The position numbers and the translations under genes were made by a program. This document shows, one piece after another, positions 7,435-16,232 of a stretch of DNA of 64,000 nucleotides (its first letter is position 1; each line of letters begins with the position of its first letter). A model generated the notes under the pieces. It saw only the letters and a list, made by a program, of their open reading frames with translations. It was not told the DNA's origin and ran no database searches. The stretch comes from DASZIT01 sp963709665. GTDB taxonomy: Bacteria; Actinomycetota; Acidimicrobiia; Acidimicrobiales; RAAP-2. The DNA is taken from positions 62,001 to 126,000 of the forward strand of contig CAVPWU010000003.1 in the NCBI GenBank assembly GCA_963709665.1. The letters run 5' to 3'.

Positions 7435-8296
7435 GCAGGAGGTTCAGCAGCTACTCCGGAACGTCGCCAGTAGCGCCGAGGAGGCACCCTGGGACCTGAC
7501 TGGTGAGGAGTTGCGCACCCAGGCGACAACCCGTTGGTACCGCCGGGTTGACCCCAAGGCGATTGCCGTCCTTGTCGCGGCAGCCGCACTGATCATCGTC
7601 GTCTTCAGCGTGGTGGGTGGCAACACCGAACACAGGAAGCAAGCCTCTGGGACGGCAGCCACGACAACTACAACTCCGGAGGCTCAGACCGTTGCCGTCC
7701 CTGCAGTGACCGGAATGACACAGGTTGCTGCGATCAACCTGCTGGGAGCGGCTGGCCTGATCGCCGGAGAGATTGTCCCGATAGCCAGCTCGGTCTTCCC
7801 GGCAGGGATCATCGTCGCCTCGAGCCCGTCACCTGGCACCGCAGTCGCACCTGGCTCCTCCGTGAACCTCTCGGTGTCGAGCGGGCCGCGGGAGACCCTG
7901 GGATCATCCCCTCCAGCCAGTGTTCCGACAACCGTGCCTGCGACACCGGCAACGACGACGCCTACGACATCTGCCGTCGCACCTGCGGGCACCCTTCATG
8001 CGGTGGTGACCTCCGTCACTGCGACGTCCTTGCCGTACAACCCGGAGTTGACCACCGGCGGCATCCCGGCAGAGCAGGTCAACTTCAGCATCACCGGGAT
8101 TTTCACCGGTGCAATCGAGTGCACCGCAACGGTGATTCAGGGCGGCGAAACCATGGGAAGCCAGGCTGAATCCATTGGCCTTCCGGTATCTTCTACTCGG
8201 TCGACCACCGTGTCCGAGACAATCAATGTGTCACCCCTTTCAGTCTCCCCATTCGATGGGTCGCCCTCGGACGCCCGAGTCACCTGCACATCTTGA
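7421..8296 (+). CDS. Single-pass membrane protein with extracytoplasmic PASTA domain, putative anti-sigma partner
   Basis: The 291-residue product overlaps the ECF sigma gene by 14 bases. A cytoplasmic stretch of about 45 residues precedes a transmembrane helix (about 47-66). A Thr-rich linker leads to one PASTA domain beginning VAVPAVTGMTQVAAINLLGA, then a Pro/Thr linker and a C-terminal beta-rich domain with two cysteines (IECTATV and VTCTS). Its PASTA closely resembles the third PASTA of the PknB-like kinase at 61.6-63.5 kb. The layout suits an anti-sigma factor that senses cell-wall material outside, but no zinc-binding anti-sigma motif is visible in the short N-terminus. Confidence 0.72.
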   Translation: MPRSEQEVQQLLRNVASSAEEAPWDLTGEELRTQATTRWYRRVDPKAIAVLVAAAALIIVVFSVVGGNTEHRKQASGTAATTTTTPEAQTVAVPAVTGMTQVAAINLLGAAGLIAGEIVPIASSVFPAGIIVASSPSPGTAVAPGSSVNLSVSSGPRETLGSSPPASVPTTVPATPATTTPTTSAVAPAGTLHAVVTSVTATSLPYNPELTTGGIPAEQVNFSITGIFTGAIECTATVIQGGETMGSQAESIGLPVSSTRSTTVSETINVSPLSVSPFDGSPSDARVTCTS

Positions 8297-8330
8297 ATGA
8301 GGAGCGTGTTGAATGAGGAGCGTGCTGAAT
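8293..8330 (+). repeat. 16-bp tandem repeat across the stop codon of the PASTA gene
   Basis: TTGAATGAGGAGCGTG occurs twice in direct succession (8293-8308, 8309-8324), followed by a partial third copy (CTGAAT). The stop codon of the upstream gene lies in the first unit. Each unit contains a GAGGAG that resembles a ribosome site. Confidence 0.65.
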
Positions 8331-8393
8331 CGGGTGTCGCCGACCGCCGTTGGGTGTGGGGGTACCCCCTCCGCAGCATGAGATGATTGCTCG

Positions 8394-8849
8394 GTGAGGC
8401 AGTTGGCGCGGGTAGTCGTGATTGGCTCGATCGGGGCAGCGTGTGCAGCCTGCAGCTCGCCGAGCCCCTCCCCATCAGCTACCGGCGTTGCTGGGTTGAG
8501 GCAAGAGGCCAAGGCATACGCCGATGCGACGCTGGACGGTCGATTCAGCGGTGTGGAGGGCGCTTTGAGTGCCGAATGCAAGTCCTCAGATCACATCACC
8601 CCCGAGAACCTGCCGTTGGCTCGAGCCGTCTGGGAGAAGCAGCTGGGTATCTCCTTTGACTCGATCCGGATCACCGGTGTGAAGGTTCGAGACGTGACAC
8701 CGAAAAGCGCATTGGCCGAAGTGGAATACAACCAGTCGGTAGGTAACGACAACTGGGTTTCTTACGTGTTCCAACATGGGAGGTGGGCGGTCGGTGGTCA
8801 GTGTGCCGTGCCCCTTGGAGACTTCGTGTCGTCATCTGGTTCCGGCTGA
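8394..8849 (+). CDS. Small secreted lipoprotein of unknown function
   Basis: The 151-residue product starts at GTG 8394 without a clear ribosome site. A short basic N-terminus and hydrophobic stretch end in AACAACSSPSPSPS, a plausible lipobox with the lipid-modified cysteine at about residue 20. The mature part has one other cysteine pair (ECKSSD and QCAVPL). I do not recognise a domain. It lies downstream of the sigma/PASTA pair in the same orientation and may belong to its regulon. Confidence 0.6.
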   Translation: MRQLARVVVIGSIGAACAACSSPSPSPSATGVAGLRQEAKAYADATLDGRFSGVEGALSAECKSSDHITPENLPLARAVWEKQLGISFDSIRITGVKVRDVTPKSALAEVEYNQSVGNDNWVSYVFQHGRWAVGGQCAVPLGDFVSSSGSG

Positions 8850-9067
8850 GTCGTCCCCTGTCCGGGTGGTCGCCGGTGACCTTTCTCGCCTCCTTTGTCG
8901 TTCCCAAGCTGGCATTGGCACTGGTGCGGACGTAGCTCCCCACACGGTTGCAGCAATCGCCTTCACGGCTCAACGTCGCTCGTGTCGCCGGGAGCGGTCG
9001 TACCCGATCGCCGGTTGCGCGGTGGGTGAGACCGAAGTCCCTGTCGGGTTCGGCCATGATGGGCGCC

Positions 9068-9643
9068 ATGCCCAGAAGGCCACCAGCCGGACTCGTGCTG
9101 ACTCCGGGAGCCAGTGCGGGACGCGAGCAGACCGGGTTGCTCGCCATCGACGAGGCGGTGTCAGCCAGGGGCATGGCGGTGGAACGGGTCGAGTTTCCTT
9201 CGCAAGCCGCCGGTAAGCGGCGCACCGATCCACCGGCCGTGTGCATCGCCACCGTGGGCGGGGCGGCTGACGCACTGGCCTCGCGGCTGGGCGTCTCGAC
9301 GGGCCGGATCGCCGTCGGCGGCCGATCCTTCGGTGGCCGCATGTGCTCGATGGCCGTGGCCGAAGGCCTCGGGGCCCGGGCGCTCGTCTTGGTGAGTTAT
9401 CCACTGCATCCGCCCGGCAAGCCCGATCAGCTCCGGACATCCCACTTTCCCGACTTGCAGGTGCCCTGCCTGTTCGTCTCGGGCCGTCGCGACGCGTTCG
9501 CCACGCCCGCCGAACTGGAGCGGGAGACGGCGGCCATTCCCGGTGCCGTCACCTTGAGCTTCGTCGATGGTGATCACGGCCTGCGCAAGGGCGAGGATGA
9601 GGCGGCTGCGATCGTGGCCGATTGGCTCAGCGGGCTTCGCTGA
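9068..9643 (+). CDS. KANL3/Tex30-type alpha/beta hydrolase
   Basis: The product has about 191 residues. The nucleophile elbow is GGRSFGGRMC, the acid is in VSGRRDAFATP and the histidine is in DGDHGLRK, a complete Ser-Asp-His triad. The opening LVLTPGASAG matches the Tex30/KANL3 hydrolase group, which are small dienelactone-hydrolase-like proteins. The start is uncertain: ATG codons at 9056, 9059 and 9068 are all in frame and none has a strong ribosome site. The substrate is unknown. Confidence 0.75.
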   Translation: MPRRPPAGLVLTPGASAGREQTGLLAIDEAVSARGMAVERVEFPSQAAGKRRTDPPAVCIATVGGAADALASRLGVSTGRIAVGGRSFGGRMCSMAVAEGLGARALVLVSYPLHPPGKPDQLRTSHFPDLQVPCLFVSGRRDAFATPAELERETAAIPGAVTLSFVDGDHGLRKGEDEAAAIVADWLSGLR

Positions 9644-9882
9644 TCGAAGGGTGCCAGCGAATGGACAGCTCATCACCGGGGGTCGCCCTGAGCGCCGGTC
9701 GTACCGGTGACCCGTCGCCGGCGACCTGTCCCCATCGGTCGGGCTCTACGGGTGATCTGCCGCCCGGGCGATGTCCCATCTGCCGGGTGGGAACGCCGGG
9801 GGCTTCCGAGCGGTGGCGCCCTGCCGGCATGTCGAACCCGACGGACACCGGGGTGGGTCGATGACCCGCGCCCGGTGCCATC
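9644..9882. other. Non-coding gap
   Basis: I see no supported gene or structured element in these 239 bases. It marks the return from lower-GC to backbone-like composition. Confidence 0.4.
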
Positions 9883-11979
9883 ATGACGAATGGACACGAG
9901 GACTCCGCCACTCCCCGTGCACTCGGTGACACGGTGCTGACCGTCGACGACGGCCCGGCTCCCGAGGCCACGCCAGACCTCGTCCCCCCGAGGGTCGGAC
10001 CCACAGGTGCGCCCTCCGAGGGAGGGGGTGGCGGTCACCCCGCCCACCCCGCCCGGGCCTACGTCCTCTCGGCGGCCGGTTACCTCGGGCTCGCCGTGGT
10101 CGTCCTCTGGCACGTCTGGTCGCACCATCCGACGACCACGACGACCTGCGGGTGCGGCGACACGTCCCTCTTCACCTGGTTCATCGCCTGGCCGGCCCAC
10201 GCCCTCTCCCAGGCGTCGAACCCCCTGTACTCGACAGCCATGTTCGCTCCGTCCGGCGTGAATCTCCTGTCCAATACCGGTGAGGTCGGACTGGGCGTGA
10301 TGCTGGCCCCGGTGACCTGGTGGTTCGGCCCCATCGCCTCGCTGAACGTGGCCCTGACCCTGAGCCCGGTGCTCTCCGCGCTCTCCCTGTTCGCCCTCCT
10401 GCGCCGCTGGGTGTCGTGGAGCCCGGCCGCGTTCATCGGGGGCCTGGCCTACGGCTTCTCGCCCCTCATCATCATCGGCCTGACGGACGGACACCTGATG
10501 GTGACCATGGCCGCCATCCCACCCCTGATCGTGGCCTGCCTCGACGAGATCTTCGTCCGGCAGGCGCGTCGCCCCCTGGCCACCGGCGCCCTCCTCGGCC
10601 TGCTGGTGACCGTCCAGTTCTTCGTGGGCACCGAGATCCTGGTCATCACCGCCCTCGCCACCGGCATCGGCCTCGTGGTCGTCCTGGCCATGGCGCTACG
10701 GCACCGGGAGCGCTTCCGTCGACACCGTCGGTACGCGGCCACCGCGCTGGCCTCCGCCGCCGCCGTCTCGGTCGTCCTCCTCTCGTACCCACTGTGGTTC
10801 GCGCTGGCCGGACCGGCCCATCTCTCCGGACCCGTCTGGGGGGCTGCCGCCCCCATCGGCCATGTCGGCACCGTCGCCCACGACTTCCTCGAGCCGGCGG
10901 CGGCCATCCCGTTCGCCGGGACGTTGACCCAGCGCTACGGGGGCTACCAGGCGCCGGTCCTCTCGGGCCAGTACCTCGGAGTCGGCTTCGCGGCGGTGAT
11001 CCTCCTCGGACTGATCGTCTGGCGACGGGACCGGCGGTTGCGTCTCTTCGCCATCGTCGGGGCGGTCTCGATGGTGCTCTCCCTGGGGCTCAGCTATCAC
11101 CATTGGACCCCCTGGCGGCTGATCGTCCGGCTCCCCCTGATGGTCAACGTCATCCCCAGCCGGCTGCTGGTGGTCACCTACCTCTGCGCCGGCGTCCTGC
11201 TGGGCCTCGTGGTCGACCATGCCCGGGCATGGTCGATCCGGGGTCGGGGTGGGCACGCCGCCCCGTCGACCGCGCCCGCTCCCGATCCCCCGCCCTCCCG
11301 GTGGCCCCGCTGGAGGGGTGCGCTCGTCGGCACCGCGGTCGGCGCCATCGCCCTCGTCCCCTGGGTCACCTACTTCGACACCGGCATGCCGCTGACCGTC
11401 CAACCGGTCGAGCTGCCGACGTGGTTCGCCAAGGTGGGCCCCGCACTCCGGGGACACCACGTGGTGCTGGCGTTCCCGGTTCCGTTCGCTGCCATGCAGA
11501 GCGCGATGACGTGGCAGGCCGTCGATCGCATGAGCTATGCGATGGCGGGTGGCGGAGGGCCGGGCGGGTTGATCACGCGAGCCGGCCCGGAGGCGCCCGG
11601 ACAGACCGTGCTGGGTGACTTCTCCACCGCCGATGACTCCCCATCGGCCCGGCCGGTCACCCCGGACGAGGTACGGGCGGTCCGCCAGGCACTCTCCGGC
11701 TGGGGTGTCACCACCGTGGTGCTGCCGGACACGCATTCGCTTCCGGCGTACGTCCAGGTCTTTCAGGTGCGGTCCATCGTGGTGCTGGTCACCGCCGCCA
11801 CCGGTGAGCGCCCGATCCGGCAGGCCGGCGCCTGGGTGTGGGACGGGGTGCACATCTCCGGGGCCACGCCGATCCCATCCGAGGCGGCCCTGGCAGGGTG
11901 CGGGCACGGCCCGGCGGCGGGGACCGTCACCTCCGTCACCCAGGCAGCCGCGTGCGTGACGGGAGTCGCCAAGCGATGA
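9883..11979 (+). CDS. Large polytopic membrane protein, possible GT-C-type glycosyltransferase
   Basis: The 698-residue protein has a polar N-terminus of about 60 residues, then roughly 11 hydrophobic helices up to about residue 500, then a C-terminal extracytoplasmic domain. The first outside loop holds TTTCGCGDTSLFTWF, an acidic motif placed as in GT-C mannosyl/arabinosyltransferases that use polyprenyl-phosphate sugars. The block LYSTAMFAPSGVNLLSNTGE is typical of related actinobacterial membrane proteins. No characterised relative is recognised, so the transferase role is inference from topology. Confidence 0.68.
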   Translation: MTNGHEDSATPRALGDTVLTVDDGPAPEATPDLVPPRVGPTGAPSEGGGGGHPAHPARAYVLSAAGYLGLAVVVLWHVWSHHPTTTTTCGCGDTSLFTWFIAWPAHALSQASNPLYSTAMFAPSGVNLLSNTGEVGLGVMLAPVTWWFGPIASLNVALTLSPVLSALSLFALLRRWVSWSPAAFIGGLAYGFSPLIIIGLTDGHLMVTMAAIPPLIVACLDEIFVRQARRPLATGALLGLLVTVQFFVGTEILVITALATGIGLVVVLAMALRHRERFRRHRRYAATALASAAAVSVVLLSYPLWFALAGPAHLSGPVWGAAAPIGHVGTVAHDFLEPAAAIPFAGTLTQRYGGYQAPVLSGQYLGVGFAAVILLGLIVWRRDRRLRLFAIVGAVSMVLSLGLSYHHWTPWRLIVRLPLMVNVIPSRLLVVTYLCAGVLLGLVVDHARAWSIRGRGGHAAPSTAPAPDPPPSRWPRWRGALVGTAVGAIALVPWVTYFDTGMPLTVQPVELPTWFAKVGPALRGHHVVLAFPVPFAAMQSAMTWQAVDRMSYAMAGGGGPGGLITRAGPEAPGQTVLGDFSTADDSPSARPVTPDEVRAVRQALSGWGVTTVVLPDTHSLPAYVQVFQVRSIVVLVTAATGERPIRQAGAWVWDGVHISGATPIPSEAALAGCGHGPAAGTVTSVTQAAACVTGVAKR

Positions 11980-12055
11980 ACCCCGGGGGGGTCTCCACAG
12001 GAGCCGCGGAGCCGGGCGGCCCGGTAGCGGTCCGGGGCCACCGCCCCTCGCCGCC

Positions 12056-13213
12056 TCAGGCCAGGAGCTCGTCGAGCCAGTCCAGTGCCGCCGTCCAGAA
12101 CACGATGGGTGCCATCCCCTCGCAGTGGCCCTCGGCCCCCTCCGCCTTGCCGAACCGCCGGAAGGTCTTGGGGCAGGTCAGATGGTCGAAGAGGACCTGA
12201 CCCTGCCCGGTGGAGACGAAGTCCGTCTCGTTGTCGGTGACGAAGGTCGGACAGGTGATGGCGGCCGCCGTCTCCTCGTTGGAGAACCGGAGCACGTCCT
12301 GGAAGTAGGCACGGACACTGGTGAGGCCGTGGGTGACCATCCGGGGTGCCAGCAGCGCCTTCAGCGCCGGGATGGTCAGCAGTGACTCGAACTGGTCGTC
12401 GGCCTCCGGATCGTCCACCCGGTCGCCGAGCTCGCCGAGCCGCCCGACGATGGCCTTCCCCAGGTCGAACTGGCCGGGGTCGACGATCAGGGCCGCCAGG
12501 CGATGCTCGACCGACGCCCCCCTCGGGGCCAGCAGGCCGCCGAACGACCGGCCGACGAGCACCACCCGACCCGGATCCACCGAGGGGTGGGAGATCAGGG
12601 CGTCGACCATGGTGGGGACCACGGCTTCCCAGTCGGGCCGCATGGGGATCCGATGGTCATAGAGGCTCGCGCCCTGTCCGGGCCCGTCGACCGCCGCGAA
12701 CCCGTACCCCCGGGCGAGGGCCGGCCCCACCGAGTCGTACAGCTCCTCGGCCGTCCCGTCGTAGCCGCCGATGTGCAGGAGGGTCGGGTGGGGGTCGGAT
12801 CCCCGGGGGGTGAACAGGTACCCGGTGAGGTCGCCCTCGAGCACCTCGGACCCGTGGTCGAACAGTGGCAGGGCGGCCCGGAACGCCCCCACGCTGGCCG
12901 GATAGCCGGCCCGTAGCTCGGCGCCGTCCAGGTCCTCCCGGTGGAAGAAGAACGACTGCCGGTGGTACTCGGTGGCCCGGAGGAGGGCGGTGCGGGCGCT
13001 CACCGGGTGGCCGGCGGCGAGGGCGACGTAGCCCTGGTCGGCCAGGCGGGTGGCGAAGTCGGACCAGGCTCGGTACCAGCTGTCCCGGTCTCCGCCGGTG
13101 ATCTGCTCGGCGATGGCCAGGCACTCGCCGATGGTGGCCATCCCCGAGCTGGCCTTACCGACGCTCCGTTGGAGCTGGCCGTCGAAGGTCTCGTCGTCGA
13201 AGAACAGTTTCAT
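12056..13213 (-). CDS. Alpha/beta hydrolase (dipeptidyl-peptidase/FrsA-like, EstN type)
   Basis: ATG 13213 is preceded by AGAGAGG and gives 385 residues. A helical N-terminal cap of about 150 residues precedes the hydrolase core. The oxyanion region is LLHIGGYDGT, the nucleophile elbow VGRSFGGLL, the acid TDNETDF and the histidine is in EGHCEGM. This cap-plus-core plan is shared with 2,6-dihydroxypseudooxynicotine hydrolase and related C-C or C-N bond hydrolases. It lies 79 bases downstream of the ATP-grasp gene on the same strand. Confidence 0.8.
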   Translation of the reverse strand: MKLFFDDETFDGQLQRSVGKASSGMATIGECLAIAEQITGGDRDSWYRAWSDFATRLADQGYVALAAGHPVSARTALLRATEYHRQSFFFHREDLDGAELRAGYPASVGAFRAALPLFDHGSEVLEGDLTGYLFTPRGSDPHPTLLHIGGYDGTAEELYDSVGPALARGYGFAAVDGPGQGASLYDHRIPMRPDWEAVVPTMVDALISHPSVDPGRVVLVGRSFGGLLAPRGASVEHRLAALIVDPGQFDLGKAIVGRLGELGDRVDDPEADDQFESLLTIPALKALLAPRMVTHGLTSVRAYFQDVLRFSNEETAAAITCPTFVTDNETDFVSTGQGQVLFDHLTCPKTFRRFGKAEGAEGHCEGMAPIVFWTAALDWLDELLA

Positions 13214-13292
13214 GGTGAGCCTCTCTCGGTAGTGGCCCGTCGGACCGCTGGGCGGCCGGCCGGGCACGATCCTCGGACAGGTGTCTCGGGGG

Positions 13293-14666
13293 TCAGTCGA
13301 ACTCGAACCTCAGGTGGGCCAGCACCTCGTCGGGCACCGCCGCCAACGACGCCCGGTCGGGGGCCCGTCCCCCCACCTGCACCAGGTAGCCCTGGCTTCC
13401 CTGGTGCCACCGCAGCTCGTCGCCGGGACTCCTGTTCACCGCCACCGACTCGGTCCCCGCCACCCCGACCAGCTCCTCGGTCCCCGCCAGGGAGCGGAGC
13501 CGGCTGGCCGACATCGGGGGCTGGACGAAGAACTCGAAGTCGAAGGGGCCCGACGACCGGCCGGGGATGTCGCCGACCAGCTCCACGGACTGGCCGAGCG
13601 CCACCCGGACGGCCAGCTCGGTCATCGACCGGTCGTGGGTCTTGGCGAAGAGCGCGTCGATGCCCCCGCCGGCCACCCGGCCGTTGACCTCGATGATCCT
13701 CGGGCCCTCGGGCGTGAGCTTGATCTCCGTGTGAAGGGCCCCGCTCCGCACCCCCAGCACCCGGGCCGACTCGATGGCCAGGTCCAGCACCCGGCCCACC
13801 TCCTCGGTGTCCAGCGGATGGGGCATGAAGTTGCCCGTCTCGCGGAACGGCGGCACCAGCGGGAACTTCCCGGTCACCGCCAGGGGGGCCGGGACCCCGT
13901 TCTGCACGATCGACTCCACGGAGACGTAGGTGCCCGTCGCCGGATCGACCGGGGGACGGTCGGCCAGGTACTCCTCGGCGATGAACTCCTCCACCGGGCG
14001 CTCTCCTCGCGAGACGCGGGTCTCGAACAGCTCGACGAGGGCGGGTAGGTCGGCCACCCGTCGGACCTCCCGGCTGCTGTCGCCGCGGGAGGGCTTGACC
14101 ACCAGTGGAAACCGCAGGTGCCGGACGGCGTCCACCACCCGGGAGGCGTCCACCCCGGGGGGGATGGGCACGAAGCCGGGCACCGGGATGCCGGCCGCCG
14201 CCAGCGCCCGGCGCTGCACCACCTTGTCGTTCAGACGCTCGACCACCGCCAGCGGGTTGCCGACCAGGCCCATGGACTCCGCCAGTCCGGCGGCGACGGG
14301 GAGCTGGGTGTCGGTGAAGGCGATGAGCCCCTCCACCGCCTGGTCGGCCAGTCGCCCGGCCACCTCCCCGGGCGGGAGCCCGCGGGTGTCCACCACCGTC
14401 CCCAGCCGGGGGAGCAGCCGCGCGAGGGAGCCGAGGGTGGGGTCGCCCATGTCCACCACCCAGACGATCGAGCAGACGCCCTCCACCGTCCCCTTGAGGT
14501 CCAGGGGGGAGGCGGAGGTGACGTCGAAGGCGACGGCCAACCGGGGCAGGTCCCTGCCGGACCCCCGGGGTCCGGGGGTCCCGGAGGCCGCTGCCGGCCC
14601 CGGGCTCGGCGGTCCGGTCGACCCCGGTGGCGGGAGCCTCACGTCGGGCCGACGGTCACCACGCAC
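13293..14666 (-). CDS. ATP-grasp domain ligase (carboxylate-amine ligase-like)
   Basis: The product of up to 457 residues has an N-terminal Rossmann-like pre-ATP-grasp domain, a nucleotide-binding stretch (FPLVVKPSRGDSSREV) and the magnesium/ATP loop RIIEVNGRVAGGG, which identify the ATP-grasp fold. Such enzymes join a carboxylate to an amine or thiol through an acyl phosphate, often in dipeptide or natural-product synthesis. The start is uncertain because neither GTG 14666 nor GTG 14642 has a good ribosome site and the first 35 residues are Pro/Gly-rich. The substrate is unknown. Confidence 0.78.
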   Translation of the reverse strand: MRGDRRPDVRLPPPGSTGPPSPGPAAASGTPGPRGSGRDLPRLAVAFDVTSASPLDLKGTVEGVCSIVWVVDMGDPTLGSLARLLPRLGTVVDTRGLPPGEVAGRLADQAVEGLIAFTDTQLPVAAGLAESMGLVGNPLAVVERLNDKVVQRRALAAAGIPVPGFVPIPPGVDASRVVDAVRHLRFPLVVKPSRGDSSREVRRVADLPALVELFETRVSRGERPVEEFIAEEYLADRPPVDPATGTYVSVESIVQNGVPAPLAVTGKFPLVPPFRETGNFMPHPLDTEEVGRVLDLAIESARVLGVRSGALHTEIKLTPEGPRIIEVNGRVAGGGIDALFAKTHDRSMTELAVRVALGQSVELVGDIPGRSSGPFDFEFFVQPPMSASRLRSLAGTEELVGVAGTESVAVNRSPGDELRWHQGSQGYLVQVGGRAPDRASLAAVPDEVLAHLRFEFD

Positions 14667-14724
14667 TCCGCCGTCGCCGCCGGCCCCCCGGCCCCTCCGT
14701 GGTCCGCCGTGCCCGCCATGGGTC

Positions 14725-15930
14725 TCAGATCTGCTTCATGGCCAGCAGGTTCTGGGCGTTGTTGCCGAGGTAGCGGTCGTTGCTGACCATCACCAGGCTC
14801 CCCATCGAATCGCGGACCAGGCGGTCCATGGTGTGGGGGTCGTCCCTCCGGTAGCCCGACATGCCGCAGATGCCCACCGCGGCGGTGGCCATCTCCACCG
14901 CCAGCCGCGACGCCGACACCTTCATGCCGCGCAGCGCCACCACGAAGCTGGCGCTCTCCACCTCCTCGGTGTCCTTGACCGCCTCGTACCGGAGGGTGGT
15001 GCCGGCCAGCAGGTTCCGGCCCTCCTGCAGGCGGGTGGCCAGCTCGGCCAGCCGCATGGCCGCCGGCGGGAGGGTGCCGATCTGGCGGCGGGCGATCTCC
15101 CGCACGTAGCCGTGGGCCCGGGCGGCCGACGCCTCCGCCAGTCCGAACCACACCGAGCTCAGCAGGATCTGGGCGGTCTGGAGGTAGCCCCGGTTGGCGA
15201 TGGTCGACCACGGCACCGGGAAGACCATGGCGTCGTCGCCCTCCGCCACCAGACGGAAGCTCGAGCTGCGGGTGCCGCGGAGGCCGATGGTGTCCCAGGT
15301 GGAGGTGGGCTCGAGCGCCACGTGGGGTGCCCGGCACACCACCTGGACGACGTCGGACTCGTGGGCGTCGGCGTCCCGTCGGGCGGTGGTGAGGATGGCG
15401 TCGGCGTACTCGCCGTAGGAGATGGCCAGGGCCTGCTTCTCCACCCGGAACCGCCCGCCGGAGCGCTGGATGGCGCAGATGCTCCGCCCGGCGTCCCCCC
15501 CGATCCCCACCTCGCTGTGGGCGTTGGCCAGCAACAGCTGCCGGTCGGCCACCTCGCCGAGGAACGAGCGCAGCGCCGGGGTGGTCCCGTGCCGGACCAG
15601 GTCGCCCACCTCGAGCTGGTGCATGGCCAGCACCAGGGCGCTCGAGGCGCAGTGGGTGGCCAGCGCCCGGACCGCCGCCGACAGGGTGGCCAGGGAGGCG
15701 CCCCCGCCCCCCAGCTCCTCGGGGATCATGGCGGCCAGCAGCCCGCGGTCGCGCATGGCGGCCACCGACTCGTGGGGGAAGCGGGCCTCGCGGTCGACGG
15801 CGTCCGCCGCCGGTCCGGCCACCTCCACCCCGACCTGCCAGGCGTCCCGCTCGACCTTCCCGCTGGCGTGGACCGGCGCGAGCATCTCGTCGAACGAGGC
15901 GCCCGACGGGAGGAATTCCGGTGTGGTCAC
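14725..15930 (-). CDS. Acyl-CoA dehydrogenase-family flavoprotein
   Basis: From GTG 15930 the protein has 401 residues, normal for the family; a longer frame upstream has no family resemblance. The helical N-domain includes MIPEELGGGGASL, the middle beta-domain has the flavin-contact region, and the C-terminal helical bundle ends in DRYLGNNAQNLLAMKQI. The usual catalytic motif YEGT near the C-terminus is not seen. It may therefore act as a flavin monooxygenase or non-canonical dehydrogenase. It is divergent from the membrane protein at 16233. Confidence 0.82.
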   Translation of the reverse strand: MTTPEFLPSGASFDEMLAPVHASGKVERDAWQVGVEVAGPAADAVDREARFPHESVAAMRDRGLLAAMIPEELGGGGASLATLSAAVRALATHCASSALVLAMHQLEVGDLVRHGTTPALRSFLGEVADRQLLLANAHSEVGIGGDAGRSICAIQRSGGRFRVEKQALAISYGEYADAILTTARRDADAHESDVVQVVCRAPHVALEPTSTWDTIGLRGTRSSSFRLVAEGDDAMVFPVPWSTIANRGYLQTAQILLSSVWFGLAEASAARAHGYVREIARRQIGTLPPAAMRLAELATRLQEGRNLLAGTTLRYEAVKDTEEVESASFVVALRGMKVSASRLAVEMATAAVGICGMSGYRRDDPHTMDRLVRDSMGSLVMVSNDRYLGNNAQNLLAMKQI

Positions 15931-16232
15931 GTCGTGATCCGCGTGCAACGTGCGATGGCCCCTGACTGACCGCGACCGCCGCGGCCAAGGTGGAAAACGT
16001 GTGACGACCCTACCGCAGGTCCGGTCCGCCACCCCGGGGACCGCGCCGGGATCCTCCCAGGCGAGGGGGGTGATCCGCCCGGAAACCACCGGACCTGGGG
16101 CGGGCCTGAGATCCACCTGGGAGCGGCCTGGGACCCGGGGTACCGGGACGCCCCGACGATGGCCGGACCCGCTCCGTAGACTGGACGGTGACCACGCCAT
16201 GGCACGCAGGGAGCACGCAGGAGGAGGACCGC
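15931..16232. other. Divergent intergenic region
   Basis: This 302-base gap separates two divergent genes. The visible signal is GGAGGAGG at 16220-16227, the ribosome site of the right-hand gene. No clear palindrome or RNA structure was found. Confidence 0.4.

Noticed and set aside
5220..9900. Direct repeat of the tRNA-Pro 3' end marking an island boundary
   Set aside because: I searched by eye for GGGCAGCCCG and the T-arm sequence downstream and found no copy.
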